Position numbers and translations under genes: made by a program. Of a stretch of 64,000 bases of DNA, positions 63,546-64,000 are shown one piece after another. Below the pieces are notes generated by a model, which was given only the letters and a program-made list of their open reading frames with translations, was not told the origin of the DNA and searched no databases. Numbering within the stretch: the stretch's first letter is position 1; every line of letters starts with the position of its first letter. Source of the stretch: Begonia masoniana (lineage: Eukaryota; Streptophyta; Magnoliopsida; Cucurbitales; Begoniaceae); the NCBI GenBank assembly GCA_022432975.1, contig CM039505.1, forward strand, positions 47,784,544 to 47,848,543, written 5' to 3'.

Positions 63546-64000
63546 TCATGTTGGGTCGGGGTATATGATTGGCTTTGCATGTTGAAATGTATCGTCCCAA
63601 TATGGTGTCAATCGTTGCCCATTTGTGAACTTCTCATTCGCTAAAAGCTTGTTGTCGTCGGGTGGTTTCTTTATATGTGGTAGGACCCGTAATGGCGACT
63701 CCCCCAAACTTTCAACATACTGCTTCCCATTAGACTCAAGAAAATTGTTTGGTTGACATGAAGCCTCTATTGGGCACTCCAATGATTTATACACCTTGAA
63801 TGTGACAGCTTCATCTTGTACGTGCAATCTAAGCTCTCCTTTTCTGAGATCAATTACAGCTCCTCCTGTTGCTAAAAATGGTCGACCTAATATTATCGGG
63901 ATGCCTCGGTCTTCGTCCATATCAAGAATCAAGAAATCAGCAGGAAAAATAAACTTGTCGACTTTGACAAGGACATCTTCAATCACCCCATACGGATGTT
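63546..64000 (-). CDS. Athila-type gag-protease C-terminus, partial (runs off the window)
   Basis: Minus strand, open from the window edge to a stop at 63546. It encodes the C-terminal protease part: PYGVIEDVLVKVDKFIFPAD, LDMDEDRGIPIILGRPFLAT and GGAVIDLRKGEL, nearly identical to residues about 630-700 of the intact copy. The tail then diverges and is longer by roughly 35 residues (ESNGKQYVESLGESPLRVLP). The catalytic DLGA lies outside the window, so integrity of the whole ORF is unknown. Confidence 0.88.
   Translation of the reverse strand, partial: HPYGVIEDVLVKVDKFIFPADFLILDMDEDRGIPIILGRPFLATGGAVIDLRKGELRLHVQDEAVTFKVYKSLECPIEASCQPNNFLESNGKQYVESLGESPLRVLPHIKKPPDDNKLLANEKFTNGQRLTPYWDDTFQHAKPIIYPDPT

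Larger units (their letters stand above)
60545..64000 (-). mobile_element. Second TR-GAG copy, minus strand, LTR lost, continues past the window
   Basis: Inverted relative of 36100-39020: gag-protease end, the conserved stem-loop, an expanded AAAAT microsatellite, T/A-rich DNA and the downstream non-coding region up to GAGGACAAGCTTTCATTCA. The sequence then switches to copia exactly where the first copy has its polypurine tract, so the 3' LTR is missing. The two copies differ by many substitutions and small indels. Confidence 0.87.

Overview
The window is a repeat-dense piece of a eudicot plant nuclear genome. It has no operons, ribosome binding sites or other prokaryotic features. It contains one recognisable host gene, a CC-NB-LRR (RPM1-type) resistance gene homologue at about 42.2-45.0 kb on the minus strand, broken by two single-base frameshifts. 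Nearly everything else is LTR retrotransposons: two Cassandra-type TRIMs with 5S rRNA-derived LTRs, two Tekay-like and several other chromovirus fragments, a Sirevirus (SIRE-type copia), an Ale/Retrofit-like copia, and two copies of a gag-protease-only Athila-type element (TR-GAG).

Layout. 1-5.04 kb: AT-rich non-coding DNA with a diverged tandem duplication and a MITE-like inverted repeat. 5.04-5.86 kb: Cassandra element, cut at its right end. 5.86-10.31 kb: 5' half of a Tekay-like gypsy (minus). 10.31-11.69 kb: left part of a chromovirus pol (plus). 11.70-22.86 kb: complete Sirevirus (minus) with 5-bp target duplication CATAC, inserted in the RNase H region of that chromovirus, which resumes at 22.86 kb. 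23.1-31.4 kb: tandem segmental duplication of about 4 kb; each copy holds an integrase fragment, an AT-rich spacer and an array of an unrecognised satellite of about 160 bp. 32.41-40.66 kb: complete, apparently young TR-GAG with 1626-bp LTRs and target duplication GAAAC. 40.5-42.1 kb: 756-bp tandem duplication that includes the TR-GAG LTR tail. 42.2-45.0 kb: the NLR. 45.4-60.5 kb: an Ale-like copia (minus) split by a chromovirus (plus), which itself encloses a second chromovirus tail with LTR, the 3' half of another Tekay-like element (minus) and a tandem Cassandra. 60.5-64 kb: second TR-GAG copy (minus), running off the window.

The retroelements follow standard gag-protease-integrase-RT-RNase H logic and are mostly pseudogenised. 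Several in-frame stops look like TGG to TGA, CGA to TGA or CAG to TAG changes, as expected from deamination in methylated DNA. The clearest intact long coding regions are the TR-GAG gag-protease (757 codons) and the downstream extra ORF of the Sirevirus (636 codons).

The most unusual signal is in the LTRs. Four elements of three unrelated lineages each carry a dense array of short hairpins or a short box repeated about every 25 bp: six hairpins in 185 bp in one Tekay-like LTR, a 25-bp hairpin minisatellite at a similar distance from the LTR end in the other, four hairpins in each TR-GAG LTR, and about 26 CATCGG boxes in each Sirevirus LTR. The sequences differ but the architecture recurs.
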